Positions 7,191 to 12,997 of a stretch of DNA of 12,997 bases are shown piece after piece. The stretch spans positions 1-12,997 of the forward strand of contig CAIPGD010000482.1 in NCBI GenBank assembly GCA_903864485.1, written 5' to 3'. The notes under the pieces were generated by a model. It ran no database searches, was not told the DNA's origin, and saw only the letters and a list, made by a program, of their open reading frames with translations. The stretch comes from an uncultured bacterium (GTDB lineage: Bacteria > Pseudomonadota > Gammaproteobacteria > Burkholderiales > Burkholderiaceae_E). Positions within the stretch are counted from its first letter, which is position 1; each line of letters begins with the position of its first letter. The translations under genes were made by a program, and so were the position numbers.

Positions 7191-7260
7191 CGACGACTGT
7201 CGACGACTGTCGACGACTGTCGACGACCATCGAGGACCATCAAAGATCATCGATGAGCAG
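7191..7260. repeat. 10-bp-period tandem repeat array between the dehydrogenase gene and rpsF
   Basis: Three perfect copies of CGACGACTGT (7191-7220) are followed by CGACGACCAT, CGAGGACCAT, CAAAGATCAT and CGATGAGCAG, giving seven units in register with decay toward the right. The junctions create the palindrome GTCGAC at 7199, 7209 and 7219. In RNA, two neighbouring GTCGAC units with the loop GACT could form a six-pair hairpin. No T-run follows, so it is not a classical intrinsic terminator. It lies immediately after the dehydrogenase stop and about 30 bases before the proposed rpsF promoter. Confidence 0.95.
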
Positions 7261-7288
7261 ATTGGCCTCATCTCTGCTCTGGTCGGTT

Positions 7289-7316
7289 TTGATCGAGTTC
7301 TGACTCCGTGTAAGAT
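7289..7316 (+). promoter_or_regulatory. Candidate sigma-70 promoter for the rpsF operon
   Basis: TTGATC (7289-7294) and TAAGAT (7311-7316) are separated by 16 bases and each matches the sigma-70 consensus at four of six positions. Initiation near 7323 would give an rpsF leader of about 128 bases. The stretch between the dehydrogenase gene and rpsF must hold a promoter unless the operons are fused. This is the best candidate I see, but it is not strong. Confidence 0.45.
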
Positions 7317-7318
7317 CT

Positions 7319-7437
7319 CGGGTTCCCTGCTGCACGGGCCACGCAACCCGGTAGCCAAAAACGCCACCCGGCGGGTGTTTGACGTAACGATCGTCAGCAC
7401 CACGATCAAAGGGAAATAGACCGAGCCTGCAGGGCTC
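7319..7437 (+). promoter_or_regulatory. Hairpin-rich 5' leader of rpsF (candidate autoregulatory region)
   Basis: Several inverted repeats are packed before rpsF. CGGGTT (7319) pairs with AACCCG (7345), enclosing CCC/GGG (7325, 7336) with a six-base bulge on the 3' side. A second hairpin lies around 7360-7380, with two alternative pairings (CGCC/GGCG, or ACCC/GGGT with AAC/GTT). GATCGT (7389) pairs with ACGATC (7402). GAGCC (7423) pairs with GGCTC (7433), ending three bases before the AGGAG ribosome-binding site at 7441. An S6:S18 complex is known to bind rpsF leaders in many bacteria. Whether this is that motif cannot be settled by eye. Confidence 0.4.
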
Positions 7438-7450
7438 ACTAGGAGTAAAG

Positions 7451-7837
7451 ATGCGTCATTACGAGGTGGTATTCATCGTCCACCCCGATCAGAGCGAGCA
7501 AGTGCCCGCGATGATCGAGCGGTATAAAACGATGATCGAAGGAACTGAGATCGGCACAGCCGGTCAGATTCACCGGGTTGAAGATTGGGGCCGGCGCCAG
7601 CTCGCCTACCCGATCGCCAAAGTGTCGAAGGCGCATTACGTCCTCGTCAACATTGAGTGCGATCAACCCACGCTCGATGAACTCGAACACGCGTTCAAGT
7701 TCAATGATGCGGTGTTGCGCCACCTGATTCTCAAGATGGATAAGGCCGAGACGGGGCAGTCGCCCATGATCCGCACGATCCAGCGCGAGGAAGCCCGCAA
7801 GGCCGCACCGGATTACGCGCCACAGATGATGGGTTGA
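7451..7837 (+). CDS. rpsF: 30S ribosomal protein S6
   Basis: S6 binds the central domain of 16S rRNA as a partner of S18 during 30S assembly. The 128-residue product starts with the family hallmark MRHYEVVFIVHPDQSEQV and continues with EDWGRRQLAYPI and a KFNDAVLRHLIL strand-helix. It ends in a charged tail of about 25 residues. A strong AGGAG site lies five bases before the ATG. It is the first gene of the classic rpsF-priB-rpsR-rplI cluster, and its stop overlaps the start proposed for priB. Confidence 0.98.
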   Translation: MRHYEVVFIVHPDQSEQVPAMIERYKTMIEGTEIGTAGQIHRVEDWGRRQLAYPIAKVSKAHYVLVNIECDQPTLDELEHAFKFNDAVLRHLILKMDKAETGQSPMIRTIQREEARKAAPDYAPQMMG

Positions 7838-8163
7838 TTCCGTTGGAGCGTGGTAACACGGTCCACCTGATCGCTGATTTTCTTGCTCGCGACGCCTTGC
7901 GCTGGAGCCCAGCCGGCATTCCGATTCTTGGTGCAACGGTTTATCACCGTTCAACGCAAATCGAGGCTGGCATCTCACGTGACGTCACGATGGAGCTTTC
8001 GATCCGAGCCGCCGGCCCACTGGCTGAGCGACTTGATCGGGTAGCCCTTGGAGTAAGTCTTTCGATGCAGGGGTTCCTGGCACCGCGTTCGCGCAACGGT
8101 AAAGGCCTGATTCTGCATTTGACCCAATTTGAAATCGCACTCGCTGCGCCCGTCGAACTTTAG
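7834..8163 (+). CDS. priB: Primosomal replication protein PriB
   Basis: PriB is a single-stranded-DNA-binding OB-fold protein that works with PriA to reload the replicative helicase at collapsed forks. The product is about 109 residues. The pattern NTVHLIADFLARDALRWSPAGIP, then LEHRS-like VYHRSTQIEAG, and the terminal LHLTQFEIA fit betaproteobacterial PriB, and its place between rpsF and rpsR is diagnostic. No ATG or GTG exists at the expected N-terminus. The best choices are TTG at 7834, which overlaps the rpsF stop as TTGA, or TTG at 7843, three codons on, which would give MERGNTVHL. I give the overlapping start because it fits translational coupling, but the second is nearly as likely. Rare TTG starts would suit a protein needed in much lower amounts than its ribosomal neighbours. 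Confidence 0.9.
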   Translation: MIPLERGNTVHLIADFLARDALRWSPAGIPILGATVYHRSTQIEAGISRDVTMELSIRAAGPLAERLDRVALGVSLSMQGFLAPRSRNGKGLILHLTQFEIALAAPVEL

Positions 8164-8174
8164 AGAGAAATCAC

Positions 8175-8453
8175 ATGTCATTTGCCCGCCGCAATATGAA
8201 GGACCGCAACAAGCTGAAGAAGCCCGCCCAGAGCGCGCTGTTCAAGCGCAAGCGGGTTTGCCGGTTTACCGTTGAAAAAGTCGTCACGATCGATTACAAA
8301 GACATCGATGTCTTGCGTGACTACCTGACTGAAAACGCCAAGATTATGCCGGCCCGTGTAACGGGTACCCGAGCCCGTTACCAGCGTCAGCTGGGCGTGG
8401 CCATCGAGCGGGCGCGCTTTCTGGCGCTCCTTCCATATACCGATCGCCACTGA
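8175..8453 (+). CDS. rpsR: 30S ribosomal protein S18
   Basis: S18 is a small basic protein that binds the 16S platform together with S6. The 92-residue product contains the conserved core: KRVCRFTVEK, IDYKDIDVLRDYL, KIMPARVTGTRARYQRQL and AIERARFLALLPY. It is preceded by a purine-rich GAGAGAAA element and lies 11 bases after priB. There is no zinc-ribbon cysteine cluster; a single cysteine is seen at VCRF. Confidence 0.98.
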   Translation: MSFARRNMKDRNKLKKPAQSALFKRKRVCRFTVEKVVTIDYKDIDVLRDYLTENAKIMPARVTGTRARYQRQLGVAIERARFLALLPYTDRH

Positions 8454-8483
8454 TCGCGCTGATCCGTTCCGGAGTTCAATACC

Positions 8484-8930
8484 ATGCAGATCATCCTGCT
8501 CGAAAAAGTAGTCAACCTGGGCCAGCTCGGCGAGGTTGTTAAAGTTAAAGACGGATATGCCCGGAATTTTCTGATTCCACAGGGCAAAGCGCGGCGGGCG
8601 ACTCAGTCGGCCCTGGCGGAGTTCGCTGCCCGGCGTGCAGAGATCGAAAAGATCGAGGCAGATCGGCTCGCAGCTGCCGCGGCAGCTGGCGAAAAACTCG
8701 GCGGCCACCTCGTCACGATCCTCGAGAAGGCAGGGGTCGACGGGCGCCTGTTCGGCTCCGTCGGTTCGGCCGATATCGCTGCTGCGCTTGGCCGCGAAGG
8801 CTTCAAGGTCGAAAAGACCATGGTGCGTCTGGCCGATGGTCCTCTCAAGGCCCTGGGCGAGCATGCGGTGCGCGTCGCGTTGCATACCGACGTCATTGTT
8901 GATGTGAGAGTGGCCGTCAAAGCGGCCTGA
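8484..8930 (+). CDS. rplI: 50S ribosomal protein L9
   Basis: L9 binds domain V of 23S rRNA near the L1 stalk and helps maintain reading frame. The 148-residue product shows the usual two-domain form. The N-terminal rRNA-binding domain is MQIILLEKVVNLGQLGE followed by VKVKDGYARNFLIPQGKA (the family signature). A long charged connecting helix follows at about residues 41-80, then a C-terminal domain with DGRLFGSVGSADIAAAL. GGAG lies nine bases before the ATG. It is the last ribosomal gene of the cluster. Confidence 0.98.
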   Translation: MQIILLEKVVNLGQLGEVVKVKDGYARNFLIPQGKARRATQSALAEFAARRAEIEKIEADRLAAAAAAGEKLGGHLVTILEKAGVDGRLFGSVGSADIAAALGREGFKVEKTMVRLADGPLKALGEHAVRVALHTDVIVDVRVAVKAA

Positions 8931-8941
8931 ATTTCACCGAC

Positions 8942-8960
8942 CGTCGCGACCTCAGCGACG
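8942..8960 (+). other. Small inverted repeat between rplI and dnaB
   Basis: CGTCGC and GCGACG form a perfect six-pair stem with a seven-base loop, ending two bases before the dnaB ATG. There is no following T-run, so it is not a standard terminator. It occupies the place where a dnaB ribosome-binding site would be expected, and no Shine-Dalgarno sequence is visible there. It may damp translation of dnaB relative to the ribosomal genes. Confidence 0.4.
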
Positions 8961-8962
8961 TC

Positions 8963-10357
8963 ATGGCAACGCTTGGCGTTGGCCTGACGGCAGCCGGTGA
9001 CCCCGAAGTCGCCGCGCTGCGGCTGCCGCCCCATTCTGTTGAGGCTGAACAATCAGTCCTTGGCGCGCTGCTGATTGATAACCCAGCCTGGGACTCCGTG
9101 GCCGGTGTCCTTCGGGCTGATGATTTTTATCGATACGATCATCGGCTGATTTTTCAGGCGATCGCGCGCTTGATCGACGCGACCCGACCGGCTGACGTGG
9201 TCACGGTCTTTGATGCGCTCAACAACGCCGGGCACGCTGACGAAGCCGGTGGTCTGCCCTACCTCAATTCACTCGCCACCGAGACCCCCTCGGCTGCGAA
9301 CGTTCGGCGTTATGCCGAGATCGTTCGCGACCGATCGACCTTGCGACGATTGATTTCGTCTGCCGACAAAATTGCGACGGATGCACTCAATCCTCAAGGC
9401 CGCGAGACACGCCAACTGCTCGATGAAGCCGAGTCGACGATTTTTCGGATTTCCGAAGAAAGTGCTCGCGGCAAAGCGGGCTTCACCGACATTACGAGTC
9501 TTGTAGGCGAGGTGCTGACGCGGGTCAGCGAGCTTTATGACGCGGGTGGTGGCAGTGACGTCACCGGTGTACCGACGGGTTATGCCGATCTCGACCGCAT
9601 GACCTCGGGCTTGCAGGGCGGCGATCTCATCATCGTCGCGGGCCGCCCATCGATGGGTAAGACGGCGTTTAGTTTGAATCTCGGTGAACACGTTGCGCTC
9701 GAGGCCGGGTTGCCGGTCGCGGTGTTTTCCATGGAGATGGGGGCAAGCCAGTTGGCGACGCGGATGCTCTGTTCGATCGGCCGCATTGACAGTAATCGAT
9801 TGCGCACGGGGCGCCTCAACGATGACGACTGGTCGCGGTTAACAGGCGCGATCGGCCGGATGCAGGACATGCCGATGTTCATCGATGAAACCCCAGCCTT
9901 GTCCGTGATTGACCTGCGTGGCCGGGCCCGACGACTCGCTCGCCAACAGGGTCGCCTTGGGCTCGTGGTGATCGATTATTTGCAGCTGATGTCGGGCAGT
10001 GGGGGCAACGAAAACCGGGCCACAGAAATTTCCGAAATGACCCGCTCGCTGAAATCCCTGGCGAAAGAATTAAATTGCCCTGTGATTGCGTTGTCACAGC
10101 TCAACCGCTCGCTCGAACAGCGGCCCAACAAACGCCCGGTGATGAGTGATCTGCGCGAATCCGGTGGTATTGAGCAGGATGCCGACGTGATTCTGTTTAT
10201 TTATCGGGACGAGGTCTATAACCCAGACTCGCCCGAAAAAGGCACCGCCGAGGTCATCATCGGCAAACAGCGGAACGGCCCGATTGGTACCGTGCGACTG
10301 ACCTTCGCAGGTCAGTTCACCCGCTTCGAGAATTACACGCCCGGCGCAAGTTTTTAG
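8963..10357 (+). CDS. dnaB: Replicative DNA helicase DnaB
   Basis: DnaB is the hexameric 5'-3' helicase that unwinds DNA at the replication fork. The 464-residue length is normal and there is no intein. The N-terminal domain begins with PPHSVEAEQSVLGALLID. The RecA-like motor has Walker A GRPSMGKT at residues 227-234, MEMGASQLATRML after it, Walker B LVVIDYLQLM around D338, LSQLNRSLEQRPNKRP, the SDLRESGGIEQDAD motif and the terminal FIYRDEVYN and KQRNGPIGTV arginine-finger region. It follows rplI after 32 bases, an order common in proteobacteria. The stop codon lies three bases from the stop of the convergent PhoH gene, so no terminator fits between them. Confidence 0.98.
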   Translation: MATLGVGLTAAGDPEVAALRLPPHSVEAEQSVLGALLIDNPAWDSVAGVLRADDFYRYDHRLIFQAIARLIDATRPADVVTVFDALNNAGHADEAGGLPYLNSLATETPSAANVRRYAEIVRDRSTLRRLISSADKIATDALNPQGRETRQLLDEAESTIFRISEESARGKAGFTDITSLVGEVLTRVSELYDAGGGSDVTGVPTGYADLDRMTSGLQGGDLIIVAGRPSMGKTAFSLNLGEHVALEAGLPVAVFSMEMGASQLATRMLCSIGRIDSNRLRTGRLNDDDWSRLTGAIGRMQDMPMFIDETPALSVIDLRGRARRLARQQGRLGLVVIDYLQLMSGSGGNENRATEISEMTRSLKSLAKELNCPVIALSQLNRSLEQRPNKRPVMSDLRESGGIEQDADVILFIYRDEVYNPDSPEKGTAEVIIGKQRNGPIGTVRLTFAGQFTRFENYTPGASF

Positions 10358-10360
10358 TCT

Positions 10361-12289
10361 CTACAGCGCGTCCGCCGCGTAGTCAGCCAACCGTGAGCGC
10401 TCGCCACGCTGCAGGGTGATGTGCCCCGCATGGCCCCAGCCTTTGAAACGATCGACCACGTAGGTCAGGCCCGAAGAGCCCTCGGTCAGATAGGGCGTAT
10501 CGATCTGCGCGATGTTGCCTAGACAGATCACTTTCGTCCCCGGACCTGCGCGGGTGACCAGCGTCTTCATCTGTTTGGGGGTTAGATTTTGCGCTTCATC
10601 GATGATCAGGTACTTACCCAAAAAGGTACGACCGCGCATGAAGCTCATCGACTTGACCTTGACCCGCGACTTGATCAGATCATTCGCAGCAGAACGTCCC
10701 CAGTCGCCGCCGCTTTCGCCCTTATTGAGCACCTCGAGGTTGTCTTCGAGCGCGCCCATCCAGGGCTGCATTTTTTCTTCTTCAGTGCCCGGCAAGTACC
10801 CAATGTCTTCGCCCACGGGGACCGTTGCGCGCGTCATGATGATCTCGCTATAGCGCTTGCTTTCGAGTACCTGAGATAGCCCGGCAGCCAGGGCCAACAG
10901 AGTCTTTCCGGTACCCGCCTGACCGAGCAGGCTGACGAAATCCACATCGGGGTTGGTCAGCAGATTCAATGCAAAGTTCTGCTCGCGGTTGCGCGCGCTG
11001 ATACCCCAAACCGAATTCTTGTGGTGTCCGAAGTCGCGCAATGTCTGCAACACGGCAGTACTGCCGTTGAGTTCGCGAACCTGCGCAGCCAGCGGCAGTT
11101 GACCTTCAAACCAGACAAACTGATTGAGCAAAAACTGGCGCACTAGCGGCCCAGTAATCCGGTAGTAAGTAACGCCGCCTTGCTGCCAGCTTTCCATACC
11201 CTTGCCATGCCGATCCCAGAAGTCGGCGGGCAACTGCAGGACGCCCGAATAAAGCAGGTCGGTGTCTTCAACGACCTGGTCGTTGAAATAGTCCTCGGCA
11301 CGAAGCCCCAGGGCGCGGGCCTTGATGCGCATGTTGATGTCTTTAGACACCAGAACGACATCACTGTTCGGCCAGCGCTCTTGCAGCGCGTGGACGACAC
11401 CCAGGATTTGATTGTCAGCCTTGGTCGACGCCAGGCTCGAGGGCAGGGCGGTCGAGGCCAGGGCCGTCGTCTGCAGCCGCAGGCGTCCGGTGGCTTCGCG
11501 ATTCCCGAGTTTGTCCAGGCGAACACCCTCTTCGATCAGGTGCGCGAGCGGCGCTGCTGCATCGGCCGAAGCACCCGTCGGCACATCCGCACGCATCGGG
11601 GATAGGCTGATGCTCAGATCGCCAACCAATCCTTCGATCGAACGGCTCGCCTGTCGGGCGTTGCGCGCGACCTCGGTCATGCCCTTTTTGTTGTTATCCA
11701 ACTCTTCGAGCGTCACCATCGGCAGGAAGATGTCGTGCTCTTCAAAGCGGAATAACGAGGTTGGGTCGTGCATCAGCACGTTGGTGTCCAGAACGAAAAG
11801 GCGCGGCCGCAGGGTCTTGCCGCCGGGCTCGAGGGACGTGGCACGGACCCGGCCAGAGCGTGATTTGGGTTGCGCGTCCTGCGCCGCAGACTTCTTCGTG
11901 GCGCCCGCTTCGAGACCCGCTTCAGTGCCAGCCTTAGCGTTGATTTCAGCTGCGATTTCAGTCGCGACTTGAGCCGCGCTTGCAGACGCCGTGCCAGTGC
12001 CAGTGCCGTTGCCAGTGCCGTTGCCAGTGCCGCTCTTGCTCCCGCGACGCGGCTTAGCCGGGATTGGCGTGGCCGCTGCCGGGCTATCGTTCGAATCGAC
12101 CGAAGTGTCCAGATCGGTGCGCAGCGGATCCAGTAAATCGGGTTGGAACGAGCCCTCACTTTCCGCGCGCAGATCGTTCGAGACCGGGTTTCCAGCCTTC
12201 GCGCCTTTGACCCGGATTGGGCGAGCCCGAACGTCGTCGGTCAGGTTGAACGGGGACGCAGGTTTGGATGGAGCTTTGGGCAGCGGCAT
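10361..12289 (-). CDS. PIN domain-PhoH family ATPase (PhoH2-type)
   Basis: The 642-residue protein has three parts. A low-complexity N-terminal region covers about residues 1-160, rich in Ala, Gly, Thr and Lys. A PIN ribonuclease domain starts near residue 163 with FVLDTNVLMHDP (D168) and has further acidic residues E195, D292 in STKADNQ and D317 in SKDINMR. The C-terminal PhoH ATPase has Walker A GQAGTGKT at 456-463, Walker B LIIDEAQ at D564-E565, and the end GERSRLADYA. Mycobacterial PhoH2 proteins of this architecture act as RNA helicase and nuclease, so an RNA role is likely. The ATG at 12289 (MPLPKAPSK) is preferred over the in-frame start at 12397, which lies inside the peroxiredoxin gene. 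It lies 32 bases after the peroxiredoxin and is probably co-transcribed with it. Confidence 0.95.
   Translation of the reverse strand: MPLPKAPSKPASPFNLTDDVRARPIRVKGAKAGNPVSNDLRAESEGSFQPDLLDPLRTDLDTSVDSNDSPAAATPIPAKPRRGSKSGTGNGTGNGTGTGTASASAAQVATEIAAEINAKAGTEAGLEAGATKKSAAQDAQPKSRSGRVRATSLEPGGKTLRPRLFVLDTNVLMHDPTSLFRFEEHDIFLPMVTLEELDNNKKGMTEVARNARQASRSIEGLVGDLSISLSPMRADVPTGASADAAAPLAHLIEEGVRLDKLGNREATGRLRLQTTALASTALPSSLASTKADNQILGVVHALQERWPNSDVVLVSKDINMRIKARALGLRAEDYFNDQVVEDTDLLYSGVLQLPADFWDRHGKGMESWQQGGVTYYRITGPLVRQFLLNQFVWFEGQLPLAAQVRELNGSTAVLQTLRDFGHHKNSVWGISARNREQNFALNLLTNPDVDFVSLLGQAGTGKTLLALAAGLSQVLESKRYSEIIMTRATVPVGEDIGYLPGTEEEKMQPWMGALEDNLEVLNKGESGGDWGRSAANDLIKSRVKVKSMSFMRGRTFLGKYLIIDEAQNLTPKQMKTLVTRAGPGTKVICLGNIAQIDTPYLTEGSSGLTYVVDRFKGWGHAGHITLQRGERSRLADYAADAL
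11991..12032. repeat. 12-bp tandem repeat coding for a Gly-Thr-Asn linker in the PhoH protein
   Basis: The unit GCCAGTGCCGTT begins at 11999, 12011 and 12023 (the last copy partial), preceded by a related GTGCCAGTGCC. On the coding strand it gives GTGNGTGN followed by GTGTGT. The length is a multiple of three, so copy-number change would alter only linker length. Confidence 0.88.
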
Positions 12290-12321
12290 TCGGATGGCAG
12301 TCGGTTGGGTAAAGAGAGGGT

Positions 12322-12825
12322 TTAGGCGGACTGGGTCAAGGTCTGAACAGCGGCTAATACTTCGTCGGCATGGCCGGCCACTTTGACCTTGCGCCACTCT
12401 TTCGCAAGGTGTCCAGACCGGTCAATCAGAAAAGTTGAACGTTCTATTCCGCGTACAGGTTTGCCGTACATGGTCTTCGCTTTGACAACGTCAAACAGCC
12501 CGCAAAGAGCCTCTTCCGTGTCGCTCAGTAACGCGAACGGCAACTCAAATTTGGTTTGAAAATTGGTATGAGACTTCAGGCTGTCGCGCGAGCATCCAAC
12601 AATCAGGGCTCCGGCCGCCGTGAACGCCTCTTGCCGGTCGCGGAATTGCAGGCTCTCGTCCGTGCATCCCGGTGTGTTGTCTTTCGGATAAAAATAAAGG
12701 ACGACGGCGACGCCACGATGATCGCCCAGACGGAATTCGCCGGCGGTCGAGGGAGCCACGAAATCGGGCACGCGCTGGCCGACTGTCGGGATCACGGGAA
12801 CTTCAATTTGCTCACTCTTTGACAT
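12322..12825 (-). CDS. bcp: Peroxiredoxin, Bcp/PrxQ family (thiol peroxidase)
   Basis: This cytosolic enzyme reduces hydrogen and organic peroxides. The 167-residue thioredoxin-fold product has the peroxidatic site YFYPKDNTPGCT, with C54 as the attacking cysteine, and R125-containing GIERSTFLID downstream. Two placements of a resolving cysteine are known in this family: five residues after the peroxidatic one (E. coli Bcp) or 36 residues after it (Xylella and Xanthomonas PrxQ). Here those positions are L59 and Q90, so neither is present. The remaining cysteines are C78 (VGCSRDS) and C108 (EALCGLF). It may therefore work as a 1-Cys enzyme or use an unusual partner. I chose the ATG at 12825 over an in-frame GTG two codons earlier. 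It sits 24 bases after the Mth938-like gene and 32 before the PhoH gene. Confidence 0.95.
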   Translation of the reverse strand: MSKSEQIEVPVIPTVGQRVPDFVAPSTAGEFRLGDHRGVAVVLYFYPKDNTPGCTDESLQFRDRQEAFTAAGALIVGCSRDSLKSHTNFQTKFELPFALLSDTEEALCGLFDVVKAKTMYGKPVRGIERSTFLIDRSGHLAKEWRKVKVAGHADEVLAAVQTLTQSA

Positions 12826-12849
12826 TATCACAAGCCTATTAATTGACGA

Positions 12850-12997
12850 TTAAGGGATTAGGACAGTCGGTAAAAAGACGGCAATGACGCGCCGCCCCTC
12901 GCCAGCGAGCACGTTGTAGGTGCGACACGCGGCTGCCGTGTCCATGGCCTCGACACCCACCCGAATGGCGGCGAGACCGGCGACTAGCCGTGGATGG
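12850..12997 (-). CDS. Mth938-like domain protein (DUF498), C-terminal part only
   Basis: The last 49 codons of a gene entering from the right edge are visible. They read HPRLVAGLAAIRVGVEAMDT, then AAACRTYNVLAGEGRRVIAV, and end FLPTVLIP before a TAA. The pattern GVEAMDTAAACRTYNVL is typical of Mth938-like/DUF498 proteins, a family related to the mitochondrial complex I assembly factor NDUFAF3. The bacterial function is not established. In betaproteobacteria I recall this gene next to a Bcp peroxiredoxin and a PIN-PhoH gene, as here. It ends 24 bases before the peroxiredoxin and probably shares its transcript. Confidence 0.85.
   Translation of the reverse strand, partial: HPRLVAGLAAIRVGVEAMDTAAACRTYNVLAGEGRRVIAVFLPTVLIP

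Noticed and set aside
7191..7260. CRISPR array or intrinsic terminator at the 10-bp repeat
   Set aside because: Units are only ten bases and directly adjacent, with no spacers and no cas genes. There is no T-run after the possible hairpins.
8178..8885. Open frame of 235 residues on the minus strand across rpsR and rplI
   Set aside because: It is antisense to two certain ribosomal protein genes and shows no recognisable domain.
8963..10357. Intein in dnaB
   Set aside because: The helicase is 464 residues with Walker motifs at normal spacing and no Hint or homing-nuclease block.

Overview
The window looks like a chromosomal segment from a GC-rich betaproteobacterium, most likely Burkholderiales. 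This rests on the rpsF-priB-rpsR-rplI-dnaB order, on a minus-strand block of Mth938-like protein, peroxiredoxin and PIN-PhoH protein that I recall as typical of Betaproteobacteria, and on protein sequences that read as betaproteobacterial throughout. No database search was possible, so the assignment is from recognition only.

Layout, left to right. (1) Bases 1-4198, minus strand: the carbon-phosphorus lyase core operon, transcribed leftwards as phnG-phnH-phnI-phnJ-phnK-phnL. The last three junctions are 4-base ATGA stop/start overlaps. phnL runs off the left edge and carries an apparent one-base deletion just before its Walker A motif. phnH contains a low-complexity insertion built on a 12-bp tandem repeat. 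(2) Bases 4199-4299: a divergent control region with a good Pho box facing phnG and a perfect 8-bp-arm palindrome. (3) Bases 4300-7189, plus strand: a probable three-gene operon of a DUF1045 2H-phosphoesterase-like phosphonate protein (TTG start), nicotinate phosphoribosyltransferase pncB (ATGA overlap), and a D-2-hydroxyacid dehydrogenase. (4) Bases 7190-7450: a noncoding stretch with a 10-bp-period tandem repeat, a plausible promoter and a hairpin-rich leader. (5) Bases 7451-10357, plus strand: rpsF, priB, rpsR, rplI and dnaB. (6) Bases 10361-12997, minus strand: Mth938-like protein (C-terminal part only), a Bcp/PrxQ-type peroxiredoxin and a PIN-PhoH ATPase, converging on dnaB with three bases between stop codons.

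How the genes work together. PhnG, PhnH, PhnI and PhnJ form the C-P lyase core, with PhnK as a bound ATPase. PhnI joins a phosphonate to ATP, releasing adenine, and PhnJ breaks the C-P bond, leaving a ribose 1,2-cyclic phosphate that becomes PRPP in the known pathway. The divergent gene pair encodes a 2H-fold protein, of the kind that opens cyclic phosphates, translationally coupled to a PRPP-consuming enzyme, PncB. This suggests, as inference only, that the plus-strand operon handles the ribosyl by-product of phosphonate use. The right half is housekeeping: ribosomal proteins, replication restart, replicative helicase, peroxide defence and an RNA-acting PhoH2-type protein.

Most of the window is ordinary core genome. 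The points worth a second look are the phnL frameshift, the Pho box and palindrome, the DUF1045-pncB coupling, the phnH repeat insertion, the helically phased repeat before rpsF, and a peroxiredoxin lacking both usual resolving cysteines. I found no mobile element, CRISPR array, tRNA or rRNA.
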